The notes under the pieces: generated by a model
What the model saw: only the letters and a program-made list of their open reading frames with translations
Database searches by the model: none
Told to the model about the DNA's origin: nothing
NCBI RefSeq assembly: GCF_001592945.1
Contig: NZ_LRPB01000048.1
Location: 434,001 to 498,000 of the forward strand
From: Roseivirga seohaensis
Lineage (GTDB): Bacteria; Bacteroidota; Bacteroidia; Cytophagales; Cyclobacteriaceae
Length of the DNA: 64,000 nt
Direction of reading: 5' to 3'
Part shown: positions 54,794 to 63,938 of the stretch, piece by piece
Layout: the number at the start of each line of letters is the position of its first letter
Numbering within the stretch: position 1 is the first letter of the stretch
Translations under genes and position numbers: made by a program

Positions 54794-56257
54794 ATGAGAA
54801 AAATGAAACCAATTATAAAAACGAAAAGCATATTAGCATCACTTTTGGTGTCTGTGCTATTCTTAGCGAGCTCATGTGAAGAGTATGATTTTGGAGATAC
54901 TAACGTAAACCCAGCGCAAACTGGTACACCGTTACCAAATGCATTGCTTACAAGTGCTCTGTGGTCAGTTTCTGGGTACGAAACCCAAACTGCACCATCT
55001 CTTTATGTTCAGTATTTATCTGAAACACAATACCCTGAAACCTCATTATACGCAGTAGGACCTGTAAGCTGGGGCGAATATACTGGTGTATTGCAGAATT
55101 TAAATACGATCATTAACTATAACACTGATGCAGATACTAAGACAAAAGCTGCAGATTATGGTTCAAACGCGAACCAAATCGCTGTTGCTAGAATCTTAAA
55201 AGCTCATGTGTTCTCTAAAGTGACCGACAAGTGGGGTGATGTTCCTTACTCTGAAGCTTTGAATGGAAACACTTTCCCTTCATACGACACTCAAGAAAGT
55301 ATCTATAAAGATATTTTAAAAGAGTTGACTGAGGCTGAAAACGGTTTTGACAATGGTGCAATGCCTTCTGGCGACATCTTGTTGAATGGCGACAAAGCTA
55401 AATGGAAGAAATTAGCAAATTCATTAAGAATGATCTATTCTCTTCGTTTATCTAAGCGCTACCCAGGAGCTGGTGATTATGCTGCTACGCAATTTAACGC
55501 TGCTTTGAATGATTCAGACGGATACATTGCTTCAAATGCAGATAACATCCTATACCCTCACTTGGACAACAACAACTTTGCAAACAGATGGTATTCTCTA
55601 TTCTTAACTAGAGCCGATTATACCATTAGTGACGTGATGATTGATGAGCTTATTGCTAAAAACGACCCAAGATTAGAGGTGTATGCAAACAAAAACACCA
55701 ATGGTGCTTATGTAGGCCTTCCATATGGTTATACTAGAGATCAATTGATCGCTTGGACTGCAAACAATCAGTATTCTTTGATGGGTGATGCTATCACAGG
55801 TCAAACTTCTGATAGTTACTTCATCACATCTTCTTACATCGCACTTACTCGTGCTGAAGCTGCTGAATTAGGCTGGACAACTGAAGTTGCTGCTACTTTA
55901 TACGCTAAAGGTATCGAAGATTCTTGGAGACAAAGAGGTGTATATGATGCAGTTGATTTTGCAGCATATTTAGCTGATCCTCAAAATGCTTATGTAGGTA
56001 ATGTTGCTGAAAAAATCGGAGATCAAAAGTGGATTTCTTTATTCCCTGATGGGTTCGAAATGTGGGCTGATTGGAGAAGAACAGGATACCCTGAGTTAAC
56101 TCCAACTCCAAATTTCTTGAATGACAATGGTAATATCCCTTTGAGATATAACTACCCTTCAAATGAGTCTGATTTGAACAGTGAGAACTATGAAGCTGCT
56201 GTAGCTAGATTAGCAAACGGTGACAACGATGACTCTCCAGTTTGGTGGGATAATTAA
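54794..56257 (+). CDS. SusD/RagB-like nutrient-binding lipoprotein
   Basis: A 487-residue lipoprotein (LASSC, Cys28) of the SusD-like_2 group: NVNPAQTGTPLPNALLTSAL at the N-terminus, ARILKAHVFSKVTDKWGDVPYSEA in the TPR core and GFEMWADWRRTGYPEL near the end. It caps the SusC barrel and binds the substrate at the cell surface. No glycoside hydrolase, peptidase or sulfatase gene adjoins the pair, so the substrate cannot be guessed; this SusD subgroup is often linked to peptides or non-sugar nutrients. A strong terminator follows. Confidence 0.93.
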   Translation: MRKMKPIIKTKSILASLLVSVLFLASSCEEYDFGDTNVNPAQTGTPLPNALLTSALWSVSGYETQTAPSLYVQYLSETQYPETSLYAVGPVSWGEYTGVLQNLNTIINYNTDADTKTKAADYGSNANQIAVARILKAHVFSKVTDKWGDVPYSEALNGNTFPSYDTQESIYKDILKELTEAENGFDNGAMPSGDILLNGDKAKWKKLANSLRMIYSLRLSKRYPGAGDYAATQFNAALNDSDGYIASNADNILYPHLDNNNFANRWYSLFLTRADYTISDVMIDELIAKNDPRLEVYANKNTNGAYVGLPYGYTRDQLIAWTANNQYSLMGDAITGQTSDSYFITSSYIALTRAEAAELGWTTEVAATLYAKGIEDSWRQRGVYDAVDFAAYLADPQNAYVGNVAEKIGDQKWISLFPDGFEMWADWRRTGYPELTPTPNFLNDNGNIPLRYNYPSNESDLNSENYEAAVARLANGDNDDSPVWWDN

Positions 56258-56324
56258 TTCACCATGAATTAGAATAAAATATACTATGTAATTATAGTTA
56301 GTTAGTAGTTAGTATATTTTGCTT

Positions 56325-56360
56325 AAAAGGCCGATTCCAACTTTGGAATCGGCTTTTTTC
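56325..56360. terminator. Intrinsic terminator after susD, usable in both directions
   Basis: A perfect 10-bp stem (56330-56339 with 56344-56353) and ACTT loop are followed by six T. On the minus strand it could also end the phosphatase transcript. Confidence 0.9.
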
Positions 56361-56371
56361 ATTCAGCATCT

Positions 56372-56857
56372 CTACAATTGATTCTCCTTAATTATAAAAT
56401 CAAGTAAACCCTGTGCAGAGCGATCAATAATATCAAACACTTCTTGAAAGCCACGCTCACCTCCGTAGTATGGATCTGGAACATCTTTATTTAAACCTGC
56501 TTCATCAAAACTCCGCATTAGCTTAATTTGTCTATCATTACCTTTAGGCCTAAGCATCTCAATATTCCTAAGGTTACTCGAATCCATGGCAACTATATAA
56601 TCGAAATCATTATAGTCTTGAACGGTGAACTGCCTACCTTGATGATTGAGCCGAACTCCATTGGTTAATGCATTTTTAACGGTTCGCCTGTCGGGTTGCT
56701 CTCCAATATGGTAATTAGAAGTACCACAAGAATCAATAAAAAAACGATCGGCTAGTTCCTTCTCTTCTACCTTCTTCTTAAACACACCTTCTGCCAAAGG
56801 AGACCTACATATATTTCCCAAGCAAACAAATAGCACCTTCACCTTAGACATTCCCAT
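56372..56857 (-). CDS. Low-molecular-weight protein tyrosine phosphatase
   Basis: A 161-residue cytoplasmic phosphatase with the P-loop CLGNICRS (Cys12 to Arg18) at the N-terminus and the general-acid Asp in VPDPYYGG, both characteristic of the family. Start choice between the ATGs at 56857 and 56851 is open; the latter gives MSKVKVLFVC. Members act on phosphotyrosine proteins, often in polysaccharide export control or arsenate reduction. No capsule gene is nearby. It is divergent from the enoyl-CoA hydratase gene with a 44-base spacer. Confidence 0.93.
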   Translation of the reverse strand: MGMSKVKVLFVCLGNICRSPLAEGVFKKKVEEKELADRFFIDSCGTSNYHIGEQPDRRTVKNALTNGVRLNHQGRQFTVQDYNDFDYIVAMDSSNLRNIEMLRPKGNDRQIKLMRSFDEAGLNKDVPDPYYGGERGFQEVFDIIDRSAQGLLDFIIKENQL

Positions 56858-56864
56858 TTCTTTC

Positions 56865-56872
56865 TATTTTTG
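56865..56872 (+). promoter_or_regulatory. Promoter -7 element (TATTTTTG) before the enoyl-CoA hydratase gene
   Basis: Matches the TAnnTTTG consensus and lies 29 bases before the ATG at 56902, a typical leader length. The -33 TTG is not well matched. Confidence 0.4.
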
Positions 56873-56901
56873 TTTAGTGATCTAAAAAACAAACCTAACC
56901 T

Positions 56902-57675
56902 ATGGAATTTATCAAAGTAAATAAAGCTTACGCCAAACACATTGCACTAATTCAGTTGAACAGACCTAAAGAACTAAACGCGTTGAACCTGCAACTTATG
57001 GGTGAAATTAGGGATTGCCTAAAAGAGTTAGATCAAGACGATGAAGTCCGTGTTATTATTATCTCAGGAGATGAAAGAGCCTTCGCAGCAGGTGCCGACA
57101 TTAAACAGATGGCCGGCAAGTCTACCATTGATATGTGGAAAGTAGATCAGTTTAGTACATGGGATCAGATTAATAAAACTCGTAAACCTATTATTGCAGC
57201 AGTATCTGGTTTTGCCTTGGGCGGTGGTTGCGAATTGGCAATGACCTGCGATATGATAGTAGCGTCTGAAACTGCTCAATTTGGCCAGCCTGAAATTAAA
57301 ATTGGGGTAATGCCAGGAGCAGGAGGCACCCAACGACTCACTAAAGCCTTAGGCAAGGCAAAGGCCATGGAATTGGTATTAACAGGAAAGTTTATTTCCG
57401 CGGAAGAAGCCTTAGGTTATGGACTGATAAATAAAGTTGTACCTGTTGAAGTATATTTAAAAGAAGCCGTTAGCCTTGCCAGTGAAATTGCGGCAATGTC
57501 CCCTATCGCTGTTCAAATGGCTAAGGAAGCCGTGAAAAGATCTTTTGAAGTACCATTAGAAGAAGGGCTTCACTTTGAAAGAAAGAACTTCTACATGCTC
57601 TTCTCCTCCGAAGATCAGAAAGAAGGAATGAATGCTTTTGTGGAAAAACGAAAACCTGATTTTAAGGGGAAGTAA
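56902..57675 (+). CDS. Enoyl-CoA hydratase/isomerase family protein
   Basis: A 257-residue crotonase. The oxyanion-hole segments are AFAAGADIKQM and GFALGGGCELA, and the two catalytic glutamates are present: Glu111 (GCELA) and Glu131 (QPEIKIG). This combination indicates a true enoyl-CoA hydratase that hydrates trans-2-enoyl-CoA in fatty acid or amino acid degradation. It is a single-gene unit ending in a strong terminator. Confidence 0.92.
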   Translation: MEFIKVNKAYAKHIALIQLNRPKELNALNLQLMGEIRDCLKELDQDDEVRVIIISGDERAFAAGADIKQMAGKSTIDMWKVDQFSTWDQINKTRKPIIAAVSGFALGGGCELAMTCDMIVASETAQFGQPEIKIGVMPGAGGTQRLTKALGKAKAMELVLTGKFISAEEALGYGLINKVVPVEVYLKEAVSLASEIAAMSPIAVQMAKEAVKRSFEVPLEEGLHFERKNFYMLFSSEDQKEGMNAFVEKRKPDFKGK

Positions 57676-57680
57676 TAATA

Positions 57681-57706
57681 AAAAAGGGGCTTGAGCCCCT
57701 TTTTTA
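57681..57706. terminator. Bidirectional terminator
   Basis: Stem AGGGGCT/AGCCCCT with A-run and T-run arms (57681-57706). It ends the enoyl-CoA hydratase gene (plus) and the barrel-protein gene (minus). Confidence 0.92.
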
Positions 57707-57728
57707 TTATATAACAATGTAGTACTTC

Positions 57729-58784
57729 TTAAATACCTGGTACAATTGGAATGTTTGTATTGCTGGCTCCTTCTCTAAAGCTAAAACCAATACCTACAGT
57801 AGCTGTATTGTATTCTTGGAAAGAGTACTCACCGAAAATATTTAAGAATAACAATCTGACTCTTAATCCAACATTCGCCTTTACTCCACCATTTTCATAA
57901 GCTAAATCAATGGGATCAGTAAAACTTTGGGTTTCAGTAGTATATACTCCCTTCAACCCAAAAGTTGTTTTAGATTTTGCATAGCCTAAGCCTCCATAAA
58001 CTGTAAGAAGTGCTATTTTTTTTGAAACCAATGCCTGAACTACAGTTCCCTTAGTTTCAAACTCCGCAGTTTGATTTAAGTCTGAATCTACAACAAACCC
58101 CGTTTTCAAATTTGTATACCCTACAAACATGGAAAGATCGAAAGGCAACTTCTTCACTACTGGCAAGTATTGCTTAATATCGTGCATTACGCCAATACCA
58201 AATAATTTCACATTGGCTTCTTCTTCATCGCCAAACGACATGTCTGGTGTATATCTAATCTTAAGGTCAGTTCCCTTTATCAAACCAACCCCTAATTGAA
58301 TCATTGGAGAAGGTACAGCGTTTGTTGGAAACTCCTCTTCTAAACCTAAACCTGTTGGTGCTGAAATACGAATAGTTTCATTACCACTGTTATCCATAAA
58401 TGTCAATTCCGGTAGATCATCAGCACCCAAATTAGGCCCAAATAAAGTAGGCAGTTGTGCTGAAGTACCATTCGATAATTTCACATTGGAATAATCAGAA
58501 TTTTTGAAAGTAAAGAACTCACCACTGGAAGGTACAATTGCGGCATTCACAGAAATATTCAGGTCGAAACCTAAAGTTTTATGTGGCCTAGCCGTATTAT
58601 ACCAACCTGCATTTACACCATAGCCAATACCTTGAAAAGCAGGCGCCATGTAAGCTTCTAATAGCTTATTAGCATCTGCCAAACCCGCTTCTAAAAAAGA
58701 GTCAAAATCAAATTGTGCTTTAGAAACATTCGCCATTGACACCATTAGTCCAGCGATCAATAATATTCTTGTATAAATTTTCAT
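57729..58784 (-). CDS. DUF6588-like outer-membrane barrel protein
   Basis: A 351-residue exported protein (signal peptide ending near VSKAQ). It begins with a short helical stretch (LADANKLLEAYMAPAFQGIGYGVNAGWYNTA), then beta-strands typical of an outer-membrane barrel, and ends with a Phe-rich strand (TATVGIGFSF). The layout agrees with the DUF6588 family of Bacteroidota. It is the last gene of a three-gene minus-strand unit after two related lipoproteins. Function unknown. Confidence 0.72.
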   Translation of the reverse strand: MKIYTRILLIAGLMVSMANVSKAQFDFDSFLEAGLADANKLLEAYMAPAFQGIGYGVNAGWYNTARPHKTLGFDLNISVNAAIVPSSGEFFTFKNSDYSNVKLSNGTSAQLPTLFGPNLGADDLPELTFMDNSGNETIRISAPTGLGLEEEFPTNAVPSPMIQLGVGLIKGTDLKIRYTPDMSFGDEEEANVKLFGIGVMHDIKQYLPVVKKLPFDLSMFVGYTNLKTGFVVDSDLNQTAEFETKGTVVQALVSKKIALLTVYGGLGYAKSKTTFGLKGVYTTETQSFTDPIDLAYENGGVKANVGLRVRLLFLNIFGEYSFQEYNTATVGIGFSFREGASNTNIPIVPGI

Positions 58785-58804
58785 GTCAAAATGCTTTTAA
58801 AAAA

Positions 58805-59392
58805 TTAATCTAACTGAACTCTGGCGGTTACATCAAACTTGAATAAGAAATCAAATGTGTCGCTAGCTGTTTGAAAAGTAACATTCTTCCCAACTAATAC
58901 TAGTTCAATTTTGAAAGAAGTACCATTCAATAAAGCGCTTTCGATGACTGACACAGCAGCAGGATTTACATCGCCAGGAGCTGCCTTATCGAAAAGAAGC
59001 ACATCTTCTGTTTTAAGATGGGCATCAACAATTGTAGTTTCCAAAAGTTCGGTTGAATTACCTCCACTGATGATATTCAAAGTAACATCCAAATCAGCTT
59101 CATTTCCAGCATTAAAGCCTTCAACCTTATACCAAATCTTGTTGATGGTAAAACGCTGAAGTTCATCCATGTACTCATCAAACTCATCCGAGGTAATATT
59201 GATTTCACCTGTTTCTACAGTAACTGGTGGAGTTTCATTGATCAATTGACCAATCGCCACCGCAGGAACATCAAGAGTTACCGTAACAGGATCAGTTTCC
59301 ACAACTTGGGAGATATCTGATTGAATACCAGCTTCTCCGCAGGCACTAATGATAGTGGCCATCAGCAAAATTAACAGTACGTTTTTTTTCAT
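58805..59392 (-). CDS. Beta-sandwich lipoprotein, paralogue of the 59451-60005 product
   Basis: A 195-residue lipoprotein (ISAC, Cys18). The mature part has alternating beta-strands: FTINKIWYKVEGFNAGNEAD, then AAVSVIESALLNGTSF, then FKFDVTARVQ. These three blocks line up with ITLNQLTYEISDYFGTAGND, AQVASLEAIINNQEPF and VVWDITASIS in the neighbouring gene, so the two are tandem paralogues. Not recognised beyond this; it may bind a ligand or decorate the outer membrane. Confidence 0.75.
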   Translation of the reverse strand: MKKNVLLILLMATIISACGEAGIQSDISQVVETDPVTVTLDVPAVAIGQLINETPPVTVETGEINITSDEFDEYMDELQRFTINKIWYKVEGFNAGNEADLDVTLNIISGGNSTELLETTIVDAHLKTEDVLLFDKAAPGDVNPAAVSVIESALLNGTSFKIELVLVGKNVTFQTASDTFDFLFKFDVTARVQLD

Positions 59393-59450
59393 TGTTAAGG
59401 TTTTAAAAAGAATGCTAAATAATTATAAGGTTGAACAGTTAAAAATATAC

Positions 59451-60005
59451 TCAGTTAGTGTTTTGTGAAATAGAAGCGGTAATATCCCATACTACCTCAA
59501 CAGTAAAATCACTTTCAATGTCTTTATCAAAGCCTGCAGTAACGATTAAATTAAAAGGCTCTTGGTTATTTATAATAGCTTCTAAACTGGCCACTTGGGC
59601 TGCGCTAAGTTGAGAAGATGCGTTTCCGCTTTCAAAAGCAGTAAAAAGTCCATTAGCTAACGTAATACCAGTAACCGATAACACCTCTGTGGTGGTACCA
59701 TTTAATTCTGTAGAAAGACTTAAACTCATAAGGACATCATTACCCGCAGTGCCAAAATAATCTGAAATCTCATAAGTCAGCTGGTTAAGCGTAATATTCT
59801 TAATCAGTTCCGAATCTTCTGTAAATAATGCCGATGGATCTACCAAACGTTCAGCGGTATAGCTGTTATTTGTGCTACCATTGGCTTCGTCACTGTTGAT
59901 AGTGAATTCATAGTTACCTACAGAAGGCACAGTAATTAAAATTCCGCCTTCATCGCAAGCAGAAAGCGTAATTAGAAACATAAGAAATAAGCAGATCTTC
60001 TTCAT
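59451..60005 (-). CDS. Beta-sandwich lipoprotein, paralogue of the 58805-59392 product
   Basis: A 184-residue lipoprotein (LSAC, Cys17), acidic, rich in Thr/Ser/Asn. It is the first gene of the minus-strand trio and lies 58 bases before its paralogue. The sequence is strand-rich without Trp/Cys clusters, consistent with a small beta-sandwich. No family was recognised. Confidence 0.75.
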   Translation of the reverse strand: MKKICLFLMFLITLSACDEGGILITVPSVGNYEFTINSDEANGSTNNSYTAERLVDPSALFTEDSELIKNITLNQLTYEISDYFGTAGNDVLMSLSLSTELNGTTTEVLSVTGITLANGLFTAFESGNASSQLSAAQVASLEAIINNQEPFNLIVTAGFDKDIESDFTVEVVWDITASISQNTN

Positions 60006-60117
60006 TGATTTTGTATTAACAGGTTACGTAAAGTTAACAATAAATTCGAAGCCTGTATTTTACATTTATATGGCTTAAAACTAATTCTGATTTATCCTAA
60101 AAGAAAAACTTCAAGCA

Positions 60118-60148
60118 TTTGATTCGACTCTATTGACAGTTATCTTTG
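60118..60148 (+). promoter_or_regulatory. Bacteroidota-type promoter for the peroxiredoxin gene
   Basis: TTTG at 60118-60121 and TATCTTTG at 60141-60148 are separated by 19 bases, matching the Bacteroidota sigma-A consensus at both elements. The start codon is 125 bases downstream, so the mRNA would have a leader of about 115 bases. Confidence 0.65.
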
Positions 60149-60272
60149 CAGCCGAAAACACGTGAAAGACAATTTCATCAATAAATAAAAGGTGGGATTT
60201 GACTAATTTGAGTGGTCTCTTAACGTAAAGATTAGTAAAAGAAATTAATTATTCAATTCAAATAAAAAACAA

Positions 60273-60902
60273 ATGTCATTAGTTGGAAAAAAAGCACCAA
60301 TATTTAGCGCACCAGCGGTAATTAACGGAGAAGAAATAGTAGAGGGATTTTCTCTTGAGCAGTACATCGGTAAAAAAGATGTAGTATTTTTCTTCTATCC
60401 GAAAGATTTCACTTTTGTGTGCCCTACTGAAATTTTGGCTTTTCAAGAGAAGCTAGGTGAATTCGAGAAAAGAGGCGTTGCGGTAGTTGCAGCTTCTTGC
60501 GACACTGAAGAAAGCCATTTGGCTTGGTTAATGACTCCTAAAAATCAAGGTGGTATTGAAGGTGTTACCTATCCTATAGTAGCCGATACGGCTAAAACAA
60601 TTGCTCATAATTATGGCGTTTTAGCAGGAGATTGGAACTACAACGAAGAAGGCGAACTTACTTTCGAAGGAGCTCCTATTGCTTACAGAGGTACATTCTT
60701 AATCGACAAAGAAGGAACTGTAAGACAAGAAACTATCAACGATTTGCCATTAGGTAGAAATATCGATGAAATGATCCGTTTGGTTGACGCCCTTCACCAT
60801 GTTGAAAAATACGGTGAGGTTTGCCCTGCAAACTGGGAAGAAGGAAAAGAAGCAATGAAAGCTACTAAAGATGGCGTTGCTGATTACCTTTCAAAAAACT
60901 AA
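60273..60902 (+). CDS. 2-Cys peroxiredoxin (AhpC/Prx1 type)
   Basis: A 209-residue peroxidase with peroxidatic Cys50 (FVCPTE) and resolving Cys184 (EVCPANW). It also has the active-site Thr and the C-terminal helix typical of typical 2-Cys, eukaryote-like Prx proteins (DYLSKN at the end). It reduces hydrogen and organic peroxides with thioredoxin or AhpF as donor. No ahpF or oxyR gene is adjacent. A well-matched promoter lies upstream and a strong terminator follows. Confidence 0.95.
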   Translation: MSLVGKKAPIFSAPAVINGEEIVEGFSLEQYIGKKDVVFFFYPKDFTFVCPTEILAFQEKLGEFEKRGVAVVAASCDTEESHLAWLMTPKNQGGIEGVTYPIVADTAKTIAHNYGVLAGDWNYNEEGELTFEGAPIAYRGTFLIDKEGTVRQETINDLPLGRNIDEMIRLVDALHHVEKYGEVCPANWEEGKEAMKATKDGVADYLSKN

Positions 60903-60924
60903 GCTGAATTAAATATTTAGTATA

Positions 60925-60953
60925 AAAGCCCTCCTTAATGGAGGGTTTTTTAT
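60925..60953 (+). terminator. Intrinsic terminator after the peroxiredoxin gene
   Basis: Stem CCCTCC/GGAGGG (60929-60934 with 60940-60945) and TTAAT loop, followed by six T. Confidence 0.9.
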
Positions 60954-60964
60954 TTTTGTTCTGA

Positions 60965-62209
60965 ATGGCTATTATTCTCTATAATTTATCCGTCCGTTTT
61001 TATCGCCTTGTTATTGGCTTGGTAGCCCCATTCAATGAAAAAGCAAAAAAGTTCGTAAACGGTAGAGTAGGGATATTTGATCGCCTAGCAAAGGATTTTT
61101 CAGACATCAAAAAGCCTGTGATTTGGTTTCATTGTGCCTCACTAGGTGAATTTGAACAAGGTCGCCCAGTAATTGAGGCATTTCTTAATTCAAAACCTAA
61201 TAATAAAATACTCATTACATTTTTCTCTCCATCAGGTTACGAGCTCAGGAAGAATTACACCGAAGCCGATTTTGTTTACTATTTACCAATCGATACAAAA
61301 AAGAACGCCAAACGCTTTTTAGATATCGTCAATCCAGCCTTGGTGATTTTCGTGAAATACGAATTTTGGTATCACTACCTCAAACAAACCAGTGAACGCA
61401 AAATTCCGCTGTATTGCATTTCAGCCTTATTCAATGAAAAACAGCGTTTTTTCAAACCCAATGGAGGTTTTTTCAGAAAAACGCTCAACTTGTTCGATCA
61501 CATTTTTGTTCAAAACGAAAAGTCTGAAAAGCTACTGCAGCAAATTAACATCAAACAAGTCTCTGTTGCTGGCGACACCCGTTTTGACAGGGTAGTAGAC
61601 ACCGTGAGCAACCCAAAGCATTTTCCATTGGTAGCACAATTCAGCCAAAACGAGCTCGTCATGGTAATTGGAAGTTGCTGGCCTTCCGATATGGCCTTCC
61701 TCTTCCCTATTATCAATCGTTCGGAAAACGTGAAATTCATAATTGCCCCACACGATGTGAGTGAAAACAGCATCAAGCAATTAGAAAAGGGCTTGAAGTT
61801 ACCCCATTGCCGAATTACAGAAGCTACTCCTGAAAACATTGATCAATCTCGAATCATAATTATCAACACCATAGGCATGCTTTCTTCGCTCTATCAATAT
61901 GGGCAATTTTCGTACATTGGCGGAGCCTTTGGAGACGGGCTACACAATATATTAGAAGCGGTAACTTTTGGGCTACCCGTAATTTTCGGGAACAACAACC
62001 TAGAAAAATTCCCTGAATCGTTGGCGCTAATTGAAAAAGGAGGCGCATTTTCATTCACGCAACAATCAGAAATTGAAGAGCATTTCGCAAAACTATCTAC
62101 CGATACTAATTTCAGAAATAAAGCTTCTGAGATTTGTAAAACGTATATTCGAGAAAACACTGGTGCTACCGCCAAAATTATGGACAGTTTAACCCAATGG
62201 AACAAATGA
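60965..62209 (+). CDS. waaA: 3-deoxy-D-manno-octulosonic acid (Kdo) transferase
   Basis: A 414-residue membrane-anchored GT-B glycosyltransferase. Family features are ASLGEFEQGRPV (with the catalytic Glu), FVKYEFWYHYL, AGDTRFDRV and the nucleotide-sugar loop GGAFGDGLHNILEA. It adds Kdo to lipid A at the inner membrane and so commits lipid A to LPS assembly. A TATTTTTG box lies six bases before the ATG, but overlaps the preceding terminator region and may be chance. It overlaps rsgA by 13 bases. Confidence 0.93.
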   Translation: MAIILYNLSVRFYRLVIGLVAPFNEKAKKFVNGRVGIFDRLAKDFSDIKKPVIWFHCASLGEFEQGRPVIEAFLNSKPNNKILITFFSPSGYELRKNYTEADFVYYLPIDTKKNAKRFLDIVNPALVIFVKYEFWYHYLKQTSERKIPLYCISALFNEKQRFFKPNGGFFRKTLNLFDHIFVQNEKSEKLLQQINIKQVSVAGDTRFDRVVDTVSNPKHFPLVAQFSQNELVMVIGSCWPSDMAFLFPIINRSENVKFIIAPHDVSENSIKQLEKGLKLPHCRITEATPENIDQSRIIIINTIGMLSSLYQYGQFSYIGGAFGDGLHNILEAVTFGLPVIFGNNNLEKFPESLALIEKGGAFSFTQQSEIEEHFAKLSTDTNFRNKASEICKTYIRENTGATAKIMDSLTQWNK

Positions 62210-63126
62210 GAGGAAGAGTCATTCGATCTACGGGTTCTTGGTATGAAGTGAAAACCGAAAGCGAAGAAGTTTTCAAAGCTCGATTGCGCGGTAAATTCAA
62301 GCAAGACAAGCTGAAGGTTAATAACCCAATTGCGGTAGGCGACTGGGTAACGCTTGAACAAGAAGGCGAAGAAGGTTCGGCCGTAATCAAAACCATTGAG
62401 CCACGTACTAATTACATAATTCGTAAATCCACCCGTAAGTCTAATTTCTCGCACATTATCGCGTCTAATTTAGACCAAGCACTTCTGGTGGCAACACTTG
62501 CCTTTCCACGCACTTCTTTAGGCTTTATAGATCGTTTTTTGGTCAGTGCCGAATCGTTTAGAATCCCATGTATTTTAGTCATTAACAAAAGCGATTTACT
62601 CGATGAGGAAGGTTTAGAAATTGCAGCGCAATTGAAGGAACTCTACGAGAGTATTGGTTATAGAACTCTACTTATTTCTGTGCTGGAAGAAAAAGGATTA
62701 GATGAAATTAAAGCAGCGTTAAAGGGCAAAACCTCTTTAATTTCTGGCCATTCTGGTGTAGGCAAATCTTCTTTACTAAATGCATTGGTACCCGAACTAG
62801 GTTTACGAATTGGTGAGGTTTCTACCTTTGCTAATAAAGGAACTCACACCACCACTTTTGCCGAAATGTTTGAAACCGAAGATAATGCCCGAATCATAGA
62901 TACGCCTGGAATTAAAGAGCTAGGATTGGTAGAAATGGAGCAAGATGAAATTAGCGACTACTTTCCTGAAATGAGGGCATTTTTAGGCCAATGCAAATTC
63001 AACAATTGCCTCCACGTAAACGAACCAGGCTGCGCAGTGCTAGAGGCCTTTGTGAATGGAGAAATTGCTGACTCACGCTACACGAGCTACCTAAGCATGC
63101 TGGAAGATTCGGACAATAGAAGGTAG
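62197..63126 (+). CDS. rsgA: Ribosome small-subunit-dependent GTPase RsgA
   Basis: A 309-residue circularly permuted GTPase. An OB-fold domain (about 1-70) is followed by the G4 motif NKSD (130-133), G1 GHSGVGKS (184-191), the Thr-rich switch THTTT and G3 DTPG (235-238). A zinc knuckle follows: Cys266, Cys271, His273 and Cys279. It checks maturation of the 30S decoding centre. It starts inside waaA (13-base overlap); the ATG at 62206 is an alternative. Both genes form one operon. Confidence 0.95.
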   Translation: MEQMRGRVIRSTGSWYEVKTESEEVFKARLRGKFKQDKLKVNNPIAVGDWVTLEQEGEEGSAVIKTIEPRTNYIIRKSTRKSNFSHIIASNLDQALLVATLAFPRTSLGFIDRFLVSAESFRIPCILVINKSDLLDEEGLEIAAQLKELYESIGYRTLLISVLEEKGLDEIKAALKGKTSLISGHSGVGKSSLLNALVPELGLRIGEVSTFANKGTHTTTFAEMFETEDNARIIDTPGIKELGLVEMEQDEISDYFPEMRAFLGQCKFNNCLHVNEPGCAVLEAFVNGEIADSRYTSYLSMLEDSDNRR

Positions 63127-63211
63127 CTGGTTTTATTTATTTACATTAAAACCAAACATAATTACAAGTTCCAGTATCTACATTATATTGGTAGAGATTA
63201 ATAACCACTCA

Positions 63212-63886
63212 ATGACTACAAACAAGCTTTTAGAAAGCGCAACCCTATGGCTTTCCAACCCCATTCCCTCTAGCCTTGAAGAAGGTATACAAAATGCTAA
63301 TGAACTTCTTATTGACCTACAATCAGCGGTAGACAATAACCGAAGCTCAAAGCAAATCATTGGCCCTCTACTAGGTAAAGTAAAAGCCATGCAAAAGAGA
63401 ATTGAGAACATGGAGCTCGTAAACTGGGTAGCCATTGGAAAAGGATATTTGGCGATTGGACACCGGCCAAGCACGAAACTTACTGAAGATTTAAAACTTC
63501 AAAATTGTACACACATCTTGACCTTGCTTTCAGAAAACGAAGGCGCTAAAAAAATTAAAATCCTTACCGACAAATCAAATTTAAAATGGCTTTGGCTACC
63601 CATGGAAAGCGCAAAGCCATTGGCAGAAGAAAGAACCGAAGAACTCGGTGCTTTACTTTCGGGAATGAAAGATATTTTAGAGCAAGGCGGTAAGATATAC
63701 CTTCACTGTTCTGCGGGAATTCATAGAACAGGGATGATCGCATATTCATTTCTTCGGTTTATAGGTTTAAGCCCAGAAGATGCCATGCAGAAGCTTAAAG
63801 AGTTGCGACTAGATACTTACGAAGGGGTTGGGGAAGAAAGAACGGCTTGGGGCGAAGAGATTGTGAGGAGGTTAAAAACTAAATAA
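63212..63886 (+). CDS. Dual-specificity-type protein tyrosine phosphatase
   Basis: About 224 residues from the ATG at 63212 (an in-frame TTG at 63188 is less likely). Residues about 1-70 form a helical N-terminal region, then the phosphatase fold with WVAIGKGYLAIGHRPS and the P-loop HCSAGIHRTG (Cys166 to Arg172), the CX5R signature. The general-acid Asp is not evident, Glu in MESAKP being the closest candidate. The substrate is unknown. It lies 85 bases after rsgA. Confidence 0.85.
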   Translation: MTTNKLLESATLWLSNPIPSSLEEGIQNANELLIDLQSAVDNNRSSKQIIGPLLGKVKAMQKRIENMELVNWVAIGKGYLAIGHRPSTKLTEDLKLQNCTHILTLLSENEGAKKIKILTDKSNLKWLWLPMESAKPLAEERTEELGALLSGMKDILEQGGKIYLHCSAGIHRTGMIAYSFLRFIGLSPEDAMQKLKELRLDTYEGVGEERTAWGEEIVRRLKTK

Positions 63887-63928
63887 AATAGGAAGTAAGA
63901 GAAATAGCTCTTCCCCCTATTTTATTTG
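63881..63928. terminator. Bidirectional terminator at the end of the window
   Basis: A 12-bp arm (63881-63892) pairs with its complement at about 63917-63928, with a further GGAAG/CTTCC stem inside. It includes the stop codon of the phosphatase gene. Confidence 0.75.
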
Positions 63929-63938
63929 GGCTTGCTAA

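Noticed and set aside
61894-62454. 186-codon minus-strand frame across the waaA/rsgA junction
   Set aside because: Antisense to the ends of two well-supported genes and without protein family features.
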